From NCBI GenBank assembly GCA_021833045.1, contig JAKBGP010000013.1, positions 1 to 19,185 of the forward strand: a DNA stretch of 19,185 nt. The letters are read 5' to 3'. The notes under the pieces are model-generated. The model saw nothing but the letters and a program-made list of their open reading frames with translations, made no database searches and was not told the DNA's origin. Positions 1-9,800 of this stretch are shown piece by piece. The position numbers and the translations under genes are program-made. This DNA comes from Thermoplasmata archaeon (lineage in GTDB: Archaea; Thermoplasmatota; Thermoplasmata; Thermoplasmatales; Thermoplasmataceae). The number at the start of each line of letters is the position of its first letter. Position 1 is the stretch's first letter.

Positions 1-113
1 GATCCCTCCTGGGGCCAGTTTCCAGATTTGACCTTTTCATCCGCATAATTTTTCACAGACCAGTTCAGGTATCTTGAAAATGCTTCCTCACTCATGGGAA
101 CAAGTTTTATCAT
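1..113 (-). CDS. GNAT-family acetyltransferase, N-terminal fragment
   Basis: Only the first 37 or so codons are in the window; the gene runs off the left edge. The visible protein begins MIKLVPMSEEAF and continues with an SVKNYADEKVKSGNWPQEG stretch. This is the usual N-terminus of small GNAT acetyltransferases, where a YA-x-(D/E)-K-x-x-(A/S)-GNW segment forms the first helix region before the acetyl-CoA fold. The acetyl-CoA binding motif itself lies outside the window, so the substrate cannot be guessed. I chose the ATG at 113 over the internal ATG at 95 because residues 1-6 fit the family. An A/T-rich element at about 129-140 lies 20-25 nt upstream, in keeping with a leaderless transcript. 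Confidence 0.6.
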   Translation of the reverse strand, partial: MIKLVPMSEEAFSRYLNWSVKNYADEKVKSGNWPQEG

Positions 114-276
114 GAATGTTCAATATGATTTTACTTAAGACTTTTTGTATCCTTACAGATCTTTAACTGATTTACCATGAAACATATCATTCACTGCTAT
201 ATGACGTCAAAAGAGAAGTCATTTGTATTCAAGGAAAAAATTAGGTAGGGCAGGAACACTGCAAAAAGTCAATGAC

Positions 277-1020
277 TCAGTGCTTCTTCCTGTATGAATA
301 TATGAACATGCCTGACACTGCGACAACTGCTATTATTCCCGCGAAGACCAGGTATACATCCGGATTAGGGGAAGAGTTTGTTGCCTGGGTTCTCAATGGC
401 ACATTGGTGGATGCAAGTGCCAGGGTGATGTTCAACCAGGTATTCCCGTAATGAAGAGTCTGATTACCCTTTAGGAAAATTCCTGAATAGGTGTCCATGT
501 TGTTCGTGCCATTGATATAGGTTATTTGAGAATTCAACACCTGGACAAGTTTATAGGAAATTTGATCAGTGATATAAGTCCCAAGTCCTGTTTTCAGAAT
601 TACACCTGTACTTACTGAGAATTTTTTATTTGTTGCGTTTAACCATGGAGGCACAGTTCCTGAATTATAATAGGACAATACCGTGGAGTTTGCCCCTGGA
701 AAAACCGAAGTTGAATTCAGGTTTCCAGAAATCGTATTATTCCTAAGATATGAAGAGTTTAATGTGACTGTATAGGTGCCGGTAATGAAACTGACGCTGG
801 AAATGGAGTATTTTAGGTATGTGCTGATTCCGTTATCAACAACAGTATAATTTGCGAAAGACCCGTTGAATAGCCATAGGGGAGGAGAAGTACATGCAAT
901 GGATGGTGAAATTCGTGAATTGCTCGATGTGTTTCCATCAGAATATAATAAAGAGGATGCAGGCATCAACATGATCAATAAAACTGAGATAATAATCACT
1001 ATTTTTACAGTTTTCATCAT
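277..1020 (-). CDS. Exported surface protein with C-terminal membrane anchor
   Basis: This 247-residue protein of unknown function is probably secreted and anchored at the cell surface. Residues 1-25 form a signal peptide (MMKTVK followed by a hydrophobic run ending near ASS). The middle is rich in Ser, Thr, Asn and Tyr and looks beta-stranded, with about a dozen N-x-S/T sequons, so N-glycosylation is likely. Residues about 222-241 are a single transmembrane helix followed by the basic tail SYRKKH, giving an outside-facing type I topology. Such proteins are common in wall-less Thermoplasmatales. No enzymatic motif is visible. ATG at 1020 is taken as the start because a TATA-like element is centred 26 nt upstream, which suggests a leaderless mRNA. 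Confidence 0.75.
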   Translation of the reverse strand: MMKTVKIVIIISVLLIMLMPASSLLYSDGNTSSNSRISPSIACTSPPLWLFNGSFANYTVVDNGISTYLKYSISSVSFITGTYTVTLNSSYLRNNTISGNLNSTSVFPGANSTVLSYYNSGTVPPWLNATNKKFSVSTGVILKTGLGTYITDQISYKLVQVLNSQITYINGTNNMDTYSGIFLKGNQTLHYGNTWLNITLALASTNVPLRTQATNSSPNPDVYLVFAGIIAVVAVSGMFIYSYRKKH

Positions 1021-1037
1021 AGTTTATTCTTTATCCT

Positions 1038-1053
1038 GTTTAAATATTTTTAT
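1038..1053 (-). promoter_or_regulatory. TATA element of the surface-protein gene
   Basis: On the minus strand this reads as an A/T run containing AAAATATTTAAAC, centred about 26 nt before the ATG at 1020. That is the normal archaeal TATA-to-start distance for a leaderless transcript. No Shine-Dalgarno sequence stands before the ATG, which supports this reading. Confidence 0.5.
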
Positions 1054-1185
1054 CATTCTGGATTGAAGTACCATCAATGCTGAATTCCTTTTATGATTAT
1101 TCCAGAAACCACCATTTATAATTTTAAATGGTGAAACAAGACTTTAGCATGATGTTTTTATGAAATAATGAATATTTGAAAATCA

Positions 1186-1623
1186 TCAGATATTTGCCAT
1201 TCTTGATCTCAATTCGTTTATTACCTGTTCCCTGTTTTCCAGTTCAATAATGATGATACCGTATTGGTTATTGGTGAGATGGATGGCAAAGGCATTTTCC
1301 CTTGTTTTGTATGCAAAAAATCCCTCTCCCTCATCTGTGGTGAAGCTTCCATAATCATGGCTATTCTGTGTGAGCCTTGTCCCCATAATCTTGAATTTGC
1401 CGAATACATCTCCCGCTGTGTCTTCCACATTTTTGATAGATGTGTAAGGAATCCTTAACTTTTTTTTGAATGCCTCAAATTCTTCAAGTCCCTCCATGTC
1501 AAGCTCGAATTCATTTTCCAGGAACTGTATCTTCACCATGTACAATCTGTTGTTTATGTTCTGATTCTTAATAAAATTCACCTGAATCTGTTTTTCAGTT
1601 GCGATGAAACAGATGAGGGACAT
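1186..1623 (-). CDS. Small protein with a possible bacterial-type PH-like domain
   Basis: The protein has 145 residues from the ATG at 1623 and no close family that I can name. Residues from about 29 onward alternate beta strands and turns: a strand around MVKIQF, an IPYTSIKNVED segment, a KIMGTRLTQ strand, the GSFTTDEGEGFFAY hairpin, and a final amphipathic helix (NREQVINELRSRM). This order resembles bacterial PH-like domains, which are small beta barrels closed by one helix; the assignment is tentative. A longer reading frame reaches 1794 but overlaps the start of the divergent CorA gene, so it is unlikely. The ATG at 1623 lies about 23 nt from a TATA-like element and has an AGGGA about 9 nt upstream. 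The ATG at 1539 (117 aa) is the alternative start and still contains the whole domain. Confidence 0.55.
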   Translation of the reverse strand: MSLICFIATEKQIQVNFIKNQNINNRLYMVKIQFLENEFELDMEGLEEFEAFKKKLRIPYTSIKNVEDTAGDVFGKFKIMGTRLTQNSHDYGSFTTDEGEGFFAYKTRENAFAIHLTNNQYGIIIIELENREQVINELRSRMANI

Positions 1624-1640
1624 TTTCTGATTCCCTGAAA

Positions 1641-1651
1641 AATTATATTTA
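1641..1651. promoter_or_regulatory. Shared TATA-like element between divergent genes
   Basis: The near-symmetrical run AATTATATTT lies almost exactly midway between the GTG of the CorA gene (1673, + strand) and the ATG of the small PH-like gene (1623, - strand). It is centred about 26 nt from one start and 23 nt from the other. Both distances fit archaeal TATA-to-transcription-start spacing, so one element may serve two leaderless transcripts in opposite directions. Confidence 0.4.
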
Positions 1652-1672
1652 GAATTATGACTTAGGATTTTA

Positions 1673-2689
1673 GTGAGGATAACAGTTTCAAAATTGTCCG
1701 GAAAGGTGATTGGGGCCTCTTCAGGAACAGACATTTCAATAATGGACCAGATCGGGCCAGACGATCTGTTCTGGGCGGATGTGGAAGGTTTCACACCTGA
1801 TTTTCTTAATTATATTGAGAAGAGATTTTCCATCGATCCCCTGACAGTGGAGGATATCAATGCAGGAAAACAGAGGGTGAAGATTGAGGATTATCCTAGC
1901 TATACCTTCATGGTATCAAAAAATGTCACTAAAACAGGAAAAGATGAATTCAGTTATGATACAGAGGAGATATTTCTCATACTGATGGAGAAGGGTATGC
2001 TGACACTCCACCAGAATCCTTCTTCTGTGGTGCAGCATTCTATTGATTCCATTGGGAACCGTGCCAAGACTATCAAGAAGGAGAAAAATTTCCCTTCACT
2101 GGTGATGCACCAGGTATTTGATTTTTCTGTGGATTCTTTCTTCAGCGCACTTTCTGACATGGAGAACTGGCTTGTTTCGGTCAGGGTTGATCTGCTGGAC
2201 TTTGATAATATCACATCCAAGGAGCTTAATGACCTGAAAAATATAATGGCCTTCATTTCCCGGGCCAGATCGGAGATGGGAAATCTTAGAATCACTTTAA
2301 CACAGCACAGGGATGTGATGTCCCTTGCTCAGAATGATGCAATAAAGTTTCTGTCGCCTGATCTGTCCCATGATTTCAGGGATATCTATGATCACACATT
2401 CCAGATGATTGAGGCCCTAGATTCGTATACTCTTAGAGCAGGTGATATCAGGGATTTGTATTTCACCCTTAGATCAGCGTATACCGATAATATACTGAGG
2501 TTGCTGACCTTAGTGGCCACCATATTCCTTCCACTTACATTCCTGACTGGTTTCTATGGAATGAACTTCACAAAAGGATTTTACGAACCTGCTTCATCTT
2601 CTATCTATGGGTTCTATGGAATGGTAGTGGTCATGCTGCTTATATCGTCAGTCCTTCTTTTAATATTCAGAAAACGTGGCTGGGTATGA
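1673..2689 (+). CDS. corA: CorA-family magnesium/divalent metal transporter
   Basis: This 338-residue protein is a CorA-type channel for Mg2+ (or Co2+/Ni2+) in the cytoplasmic membrane; the family works as a pentamer. The N-terminal two thirds is the cytoplasmic alpha/beta and long-helix domain (LFWADVEGF, DPLTVEDINAGKQRVKIEDY, then helices rich in charged residues). Transmembrane helix 1 spans about residues 275-295 and ends with the signature GMN at 296-298 (FYGMNF). Helix 2 is at about 310-333, followed by the basic tail RKRGWV. The length is normal for the family. The start is taken as GTG at 1673, because a TATA element lies 26 nt upstream and the N-terminus then has the usual first strand; an ATG at 1742 is a weaker alternative. 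It appears to be a core gene outside the defence island. Confidence 0.9.
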   Translation: MRITVSKLSGKVIGASSGTDISIMDQIGPDDLFWADVEGFTPDFLNYIEKRFSIDPLTVEDINAGKQRVKIEDYPSYTFMVSKNVTKTGKDEFSYDTEEIFLILMEKGMLTLHQNPSSVVQHSIDSIGNRAKTIKKEKNFPSLVMHQVFDFSVDSFFSALSDMENWLVSVRVDLLDFDNITSKELNDLKNIMAFISRARSEMGNLRITLTQHRDVMSLAQNDAIKFLSPDLSHDFRDIYDHTFQMIEALDSYTLRAGDIRDLYFTLRSAYTDNILRLLTLVATIFLPLTFLTGFYGMNFTKGFYEPASSSIYGFYGMVVVMLLISSVLLLIFRKRGWV

Positions 2690-2786
2690 ACTCAGAATCA
2701 CTTTTGTCTCTTGTTTTCCTATAATTCCCCACAGATTTGAAATATATTATTATTGAATTTCTCAGACCTGCATAAATCCATACCTC

Positions 2787-2804
2787 AAAATGCTTTTGCA
2801 TTTT
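2787..2804. terminator. Hairpin between convergent corA and nuclease genes
   Basis: A perfect 7-bp inverted repeat (AAAATGC/GCATTTT, TTTT loop) is followed on the plus strand by a T-rich run and on the minus strand by four T residues. It sits between the end of corA and the stop codon of the nuclease gene, with its last base touching that stop codon. It could end transcription from both sides. Archaeal termination depends mainly on T tracts, so the hairpin itself may matter little. Confidence 0.35.
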
Positions 2805-3859
2805 TATATTGAAATGTCAAATTTTTCTTCGAAAACCATGGTCATCTGGTTTTCTAAGAATTGACCAGAAAAATGATCCATGCTAAGGTTGCATACCATT
2901 ATATTCACAGGATTTTGGGCAAGCAATGATTGACGTTTGGAAAGTCCCCTGATAATGTATCGTACTCCATTGTTTTCAACAACGACTCTTACAAGACCTA
3001 TTCCTGATATTGTCATCTCTACAACTCTCCCAGCGATATCATTTGGCCAATCTCCTGAATTATTCCTTTCTCTCCAATAAGGTCGGCAAGAAGGACGATA
3101 CATGCAGAATCTGCAAGCATTTGGAGAGGGTGTTGCTAGCTTAAAAATTGGTTCGATGCTCATAATTATCTGATTTATTGAATCAAGCTTGCTTTCAAGA
3201 TTCAGAATTAATTTCTGACACTCTTCTGGAGTGAAATTAATATTGTATCTTTCTTGATTGAGCCCAATTATTGTTAATTTTTTAGGCCACTCGGAGTAAT
3301 TGTCATGATAAAGTGCTGCATAAATCTTCATTTGTAATTGATACTCATCCTTAGGATTTCCATTCTCATCTATTATATCTCCAGTCTTGTAATCTATTAT
3401 CTCAGCCCCACTTTCTCCAATGATTAAGAGATCTATCCTTCCTCTAACCTTTGTAGATGCTGATTCTAGCCACTTTTCCATGGACACAGATGGAAATTTG
3501 TTGCCTACGTGAGGTGTCACAAATTCATTTTTAATCATATTCCAAGTCCTTATTTTTTTAACTTCGTATGTGCGTTCAGAATCTGCAAGGGGGACAAGGT
3601 GTTTTTCACTGACTAGTTTTTCCATTATATTCTCCACGCGACCGACTTGGATAGACCATTGCTCCTCGAACGATGACATATTCTTAATATTTCCTTTGGC
3701 TGCTTCTTCCAGAACTGCATGTATCGCAATTCCTAACCTCGCTGACGGAAAAAATGGTAGAAGAGTGGGTTCCTTGTTTGATCTTAGGACTTCTCTTAAT
3801 GGACATTGATAAAATGAGTGAACAGTGCTTGGAGATATCCTTTTGATCGGTGCATTCAT
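2804..3859 (-). CDS. Cas4/AddB-like Fe-S PD-(D/E)XK nuclease
   Basis: The 351-residue protein is a predicted DNA nuclease of the RecB/Cas4 (PDDEXK_1) group. Visible motifs are: the N-terminal SPSTVHSFYQCPL with Cys19; His47 in the GIAIHAVLE helix; Asp143 (RGRIDLL); Asp156 and Lys158 in the EIIDYKTG core; and Gln174 (YQLQMKIYA). Cys249, Cys252 and Cys258 follow. Cys19 with these three is the arrangement that holds a 4Fe-4S cluster in Cas4, AddB and AdnB proteins. After the cluster about 80 residues form a beta-rich C-terminal domain, perhaps OB-like, that Cas4 lacks. The gene starts 6 nt after the helicase stop and is the last of the four-gene operon, so it probably works with the helicase. 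No CRISPR array or cas1/cas2 is in the window. It is not one of the named Druantia type II core genes I know of. Confidence 0.8.
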   Translation of the reverse strand: MNAPIKRISPSTVHSFYQCPLREVLRSNKEPTLLPFFPSARLGIAIHAVLEEAAKGNIKNMSSFEEQWSIQVGRVENIMEKLVSEKHLVPLADSERTYEVKKIRTWNMIKNEFVTPHVGNKFPSVSMEKWLESASTKVRGRIDLLIIGESGAEIIDYKTGDIIDENGNPKDEYQLQMKIYAALYHDNYSEWPKKLTIIGLNQERYNINFTPEECQKLILNLESKLDSINQIIMSIEPIFKLATPSPNACRFCMYRPSCRPYWRERNNSGDWPNDIAGRVVEMTISGIGLVRVVVENNGVRYIIRGLSKRQSLLAQNPVNIMVCNLSMDHFSGQFLENQMTMVFEEKFDISI

Positions 3860-3865
3860 TTTCTT

Positions 3866-6800
3866 TTATACCTGCCTAGATAGATACATACGGTACCATC
3901 CCGGTCTCCTTATCAGATCAAAAGTGTTCATAGGAGCATTTACTCCGTTTTTTGCATCTGCAATGGCCTCAGCAAGGATGCCAGTAGGTCTACGAAAATC
4001 CCAGTATGGGTGAACCAATACAAACGTCTTGTTTCCTGCAGTTATCCCAGGAAGAATTCCCAACTTAATTTTGGAATATCCATTAAAGCTTTGAACAAAT
4101 ACATCGCGAGCTTTAAATGCAGATTCCAACCATCCACTTAGCTCTGGAGTCTGAAATTCCCCATCTAGACCGACCTTATAATTCATGTCGTTTAGTATCC
4201 TTATATAATTTATAGCAAGTCTCCAATCAAGAAGCCCATGGAACGACATGTTTCTATAAGTTTTCAGACAATCATAGCAGGAAGAGTCGCACCTTGCCGC
4301 ATGGGACATACTCAGTATTTGCCCAGCATATGATGTGGCATCTTCGGGTTTACAGGCATTTTTTAAAATTATTTCGAAGTTCTTAGAAGCCCAGTTTACA
4401 AAACCTGCACCGTTCGGAAGTGTGTCTGAGAGAACAATCTCGGAGATCCATTTTGAAGCTGCTAATTGCCGTCTAACCAAGTTACCCATTTCAATTTCAT
4501 CTGGATCAATATCAAGTCTGTCAGCAATTACTCTTTGTATGAGGTGCCCGGCAGAGATTATGCCAGCCCTTATTGCCCCATTTATTGTCCCATCTGCTCC
4601 AGCGAAGTCTATTAGGAGACCTCTCTGAACGTCAACTGGTTTGATTCGAAGTATTTCAGTAGTTTTCCCAGCAGACAATGATAGCCTTTCCATGTTTCGT
4701 GGTGTTCCATTCCCCTCCTGATATTTTTCAGCTATCCATTGATGGTCAAGTTTATATGGTCTGCGTCCGTTCATTGTTGTGGGAGGTGGTGGAGTACTAA
4801 CGATGCTTCCGCGAAACTGCATCCCCCTATTGTCATTGACTCTCCAAACTCTTCCCTCTTCGGAAATCGATATTGAACAGTTTGTCCCAGCTAAACTTTT
4901 AAAAATTTGGGAATTGGTCGATTCTACAAGCGAAGAGGGAATTGAAAACCAAACTTCCTCGTCTTCTGACGCATCCTTTCCTCTTGACAAGTCGGTTCGA
5001 TAAGCTTGTGGTGTTGCTATCTGAAATTCTGAAAATAAGTTTCTCTCATCTGCTGGAATATCACAATTACTGCATTTGGTGGGATTAGTCTGTTCTAATT
5101 TGCTGACGGTGAATCCACAAACCTTGCATCGTTGCATCCATCTCCGGAATGGAAGGGGATCTTCCTGCAATGGAGACCACCATCGATTATTGAAATGTAA
5201 TGGAGCAGTAAAACCAATTGAGGTTAGGATGGCTTTATCCTTAACTTTCTGGGAACCCGGAGCAAACTCAGTAATAGAGATTTCTAAATCCCTGTCAATA
5301 GTGAATTCCTTATTTCCCTTCAACCCATGATATAAAAGTCGTGTTCTTGACGGCATTCCATACATAGGTAAAATAGCCCCCTCTGCGAGCCTCTCAGCAA
5401 GTCCTTCTCCTGTTATTTCAGTGTTTGAGACTACATCGTCTATTTCCTTTGGCAACTCACTTTTGAGCCAATTTATTAAGTTTTCATCCTCACTGTTTAT
5501 AAGTGCCTTAAGAATTTCACGTTCTGAATCTTCATTGTTTGACAACCACCAAAGAATCTTGGTCTTATTTTGTTCCCAACCAGCTTCCTTTTTGCGATCA
5601 ATAGAATATCCAAACTCGCCGTGAACATCAGTTCCATCTGGGAAATCTTCCCAAGAAACCCCTGCATATATAAAGGCACGCCTTAGGCACTCCTTTGCCA
5701 ATAATCTCTTTATAATACGCGGTTGTTTCATTGCAAGGAAAGGAACAGGTGGAGCTTCACTTGTAATTTTTACTGGATTGCTGAAATAATATTTATCATG
5801 ACTCCTGTCTCGACATAATGTAAGAGCAACAGAATACGCTTGTTTCCTTCTTCCAGCCCTTCCAACCCTTTGCTGGTAATTGAACCGCATGGGTGGCATA
5901 TTTGCAAGCATTACAGCTTGCAGGTTTCCAATATCCACTCCCACCTCCATTGTCGTTGTGACACTCAAGAGATCTATAGTTTCTACTTCGCGTATATCGC
6001 TCCTGTCATCGTTCTGCCCAGTTACAATAAACCCCCTAAATTTCCTCTGTCTCTCAAGTTGGTTATCAGTCTGTGCTGTTAATTCTTCACAATGAATGCG
6101 AATAGGATGCCTGCCTTGAGAGACTGACCACGACAGATAGTTTGAATCCCAGAGGTTCTTGCACTCTCCATTTGGCTTATTTGGTAGGGAAGATGTACAA
6201 TTAGTGCAGACACCTGCAGATGCATGCAAATGTGGTCTTTTGCATCGTTCACATATCCAGGCAGGCCCGTTCGCTGTCGAAACCACCACAACCAATTTCT
6301 CTGTCTCAAGTATGGCGTTGTTATGGCCTGCTTCACCCAGGGCACGGAATATTTGTTCCCCTAGAATACCAACTTCAATGTTGTTCTCTTGCCCTACTTT
6401 TTTAAGGAAATTTTTTATCTTCTTGGGAAACATTGAAGCGTCTGTGATTGGATTTGTAAAATATCTTGAATCGATCTGGAAGAAGCGATAAATATCTCCA
6501 AGAATCCTTATTGTTGAATCACATGCCTCTCGGAATACTTGCCTGTCCATTTTTCCTGAATATTTGTTTATTACCGAATCTACATTTGAAAAGGTTGCCC
6601 AACCAAGTCCTGATGATTCAAATGAGAAGTATAGCCTGCTAAATAACAAATGAGCAATAGATTTTGTTATATGATTTCGAATCGCAATCCTGGCATTAGA
6701 AATATCCATTTCTTGGACATTTTTGTTCCATTCCAGATTTTGGAAATCAAAAATCTCTGTCCAGAAATGCTCAATTCCGGACCATTCAAAAGTTTGCAAA

Positions 6801-9800
6801 TCTATTGTACTGCCACTCGGATTAACCCCAAGTTTCAGCAGATTCTTGACAATTGGTCCCATATTATGACTTTCAGGGAGCAATGATGAAATTGCAATGC
6901 TCCTCTTAGCCCCAATAGTCCTTATCTCTTCTATCCTTAATCGTGCATCATCTATGTATTTCTGGAACATAGGTTGGTTTTTGGCATTTGCCATGCGCAA
7001 TAGGTTGATTATTTCGTCCTTGGCGTCACCATGCGATTCAACATAAGCGGTTGCAAATGATCCAAGGCTGCTTCCTGACTCCAAATTCTGCAACAGCTCT
7101 GGCAAACCGATTGCTTCTTGCCTCAATTCGTCATATACAATTTCCCTTATCAAATCTTCATAATGATTTCGCTCAATTCCATTCGCGATTTCAGCGGCAT
7201 CTTGTCTACTATCAGAGAAAACAACCAGTTTGTTGTTATCTAAATTGCTGCTAGAAAGCCTGTAGAACAGGCTTTTTGCTAACATCTGGCTCATCTTGTA
7301 GAAACCCGTGCGGAATCCTCTAACGGGTGAAGACCTACTTTTCCTATTTGAATAATCTGCATTGCAAGCCGGGCATACCCCTGGAAGTGCATTATATTCG
7401 CCACTTTCGCTAGGAGATGGTTCCATAATGTATAAGTAACCTTTAACCCAATTTTCAGGGTCTTCTAGGGCGGATTCATGTTCAAGTTCCACCTGACCTG
7501 TCAACGAGTTGAGGCTTGCTGGTGTCCAGTTGGCCCAGTGATTATGATCACCTCGTATTGGCCTCCAATGATTTGGTTTAGCATACTCTTGCTCTCCTTG
7601 AGGCCAAAAAATAGCATATTCTTCGTATGATCTTCTCTCCACTAACTTTGCAGCTTGTCTTTCAGGTATCGATTCAATATCATGAGTGTAAAGTAGCATC
7701 TCGATACTCCCATTTCCAATTGGGCTTCTATCACCTCCGTAGAAAACCGTCCCACATTGATCACAATAAAGTAGTTCAAGTACTCTGTAATGATGGGAAT
7801 GCGCATCACTCAAGATTTTAAATATAAGTTCCTTGTGGTTAGAAAAGTTATCCCCCAACAAAAGGGAATCGGGACTGCTTGATGCATCGATATTCCCAGA
7901 CAAAACACCCCATTCATCGATATATCCCCTGTGAGTTAACTCATTCCATAATTCATTCCCATCTGGAAGTTTCTCCACAGAATTCTTTAAAATTCTGCCA
8001 TTAGAGATAAGTTTTGGTGACATATAGAGTTCTCCTACTGGCCGCCCATCATCATAGACCTGACTGCTGTGTGTTGATGCCCACAGTCCATCAATGTTTT
8101 TATAGAAATAATGTAGTCTAAAGGCAGGGAGAATTGTGTCAACGTTATATACGTCGAAAAGCCCTCTTGCTATCAGTAAGCCGCGTGAAGCTTCCTGATT
8201 TTCACTAGAATTATGTTCAAGAAGTCTTTCTGAAAAATCAGAAAAGGATATGGCCCTTGATTTTCCATTGACCCCAAAAGTCTTCAGTATGGATATTCTA
8301 GTTTTAGGAGTATTGATCAGATTCAAAAAGTCAATTGGGTTTGACGATATTTTACCGGTAGCCAATTTATATGCCTCCTTAAGAGCATCATCCCAATGAG
8401 TTGGTGAGGTACCTGCATGCCTTGAAATGTGGATGAGAGACTCGATTGGAAGATCATCTATCGAAATATCAGCAGTAGGTAGATTTTCCTGATGCCCTTC
8501 GACAATGTTCATATATGTTTTAAGTCCAAAAAAATCCTGAAGGAAAGTAATGCTTTCAGGATCATTAGCTTCGAGAGAAGCACTGGAGGCAAGTATCCTT
8601 AATTGTGGATCTCCTTCTTTCAATCCGAGTCTTAAGAGTAGAAGCCGGATAAGATATGCAACTTCTGCTCCTGCTGTTCCCCTGTATAAATGCAGTTCGT
8701 CTATTATCAAGTGAAATACACGATTCTTTCTTTCCTCTTCCCTCTCTTCCTCAGGGAGATCAAGGCATTCTAGCCAACTTTTTGTCTTGGTGAAGATGCC
8801 AGAATCCACTTCCCTCATCAACATGATGCTAAGCATAGAAAAGTTTGTGATAAGTATGTCAGGAGGGAATTCCTGCATATCCCATCTACATCGCATCTCA
8901 GCACCATCGAGTCTTGGAAAAAAATACCTAACTTCATTTTTGTCGAGATCATTGTTCCTAACATCTGACGCATAGTCCTCAGCCTTTTCTGCACTAAGTT
9001 CTACTTCCTTAAGAGCGCTGATAAGCTTCTCAACCTTGTCTTGGTCAACTTTCCACCCACCCCCGGTTCTTTTCTTGAGTTCGTGCCCTGGAACAGGAGT
9101 TGCACCGTTGTACCGTCCCAGATAAATCTTGTTTCCCGGTGTGTTGATTGACAGCCATTTTCTTGCTTCTTCGGAATCAAGAGATTTTCTAAGTCTTGTG
9201 AGTTGATCCTCCACTAGTGCGTTCATAGGGTATAATATAAGACCCCTTACTGCAGCTGGCCTTGATTCATGCCCTCTTTGGGGAACTCTAGGACTTTTCT
9301 GTTCTTGTTTGCATTCTGCTTTCCATTTCCTGTCCTTCCACCAATCATTGATATGTGCATGAGTACTAGAGGGATTATCCCACTTTGGGATTTCTCGTGC
9401 AATCTGTGCGAAGAGGGGAAGGAGGAATGACTCGGTTTTTCCTGAGCCTGTTCCTGCAGTAATGACACAATTTCTACCCTTTAGTGAATTAAGCAACATT
9501 TCTTGCTGATGTTGATAAAGCTCTATATCACCCCGGAAGAGTCCACACTGAACTAAACCCTTGAAGAGTTCCATTTCATTTCCTGTCATATTAGGGAGAT
9601 CAATAACGGATAGATCGTTGATCTTCTTGTGGCTTGAGACATAATTCGGTAAAGGTTCAATCCAAGGTTCTTGGGATAACATGCCATTCATGCCTAGTCT
9701 ACCTGCACGCTCCGTCTCGATCGTTGGAAAGCGTGTGCAAAAAGCTGTTTTTACATACCTGATTATATCTTGCTTCAGGTCATCGAATGTTCCAATGGGG

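Noticed and set aside
1624..1794. N-terminal extension of the PH-like protein to 202 residues
   Set aside because: It would overlap the first 120 bases of corA in the opposite direction and adds sequence with no domain character. The promoter evidence favours starts at 1623 or 1539.
2804..3859. Possible Cas4 of a CRISPR-Cas system
   Set aside because: No repeat array, cas1, cas2 or other cas gene is visible. The protein has an extra C-terminal domain and is coupled to the helicase operon.
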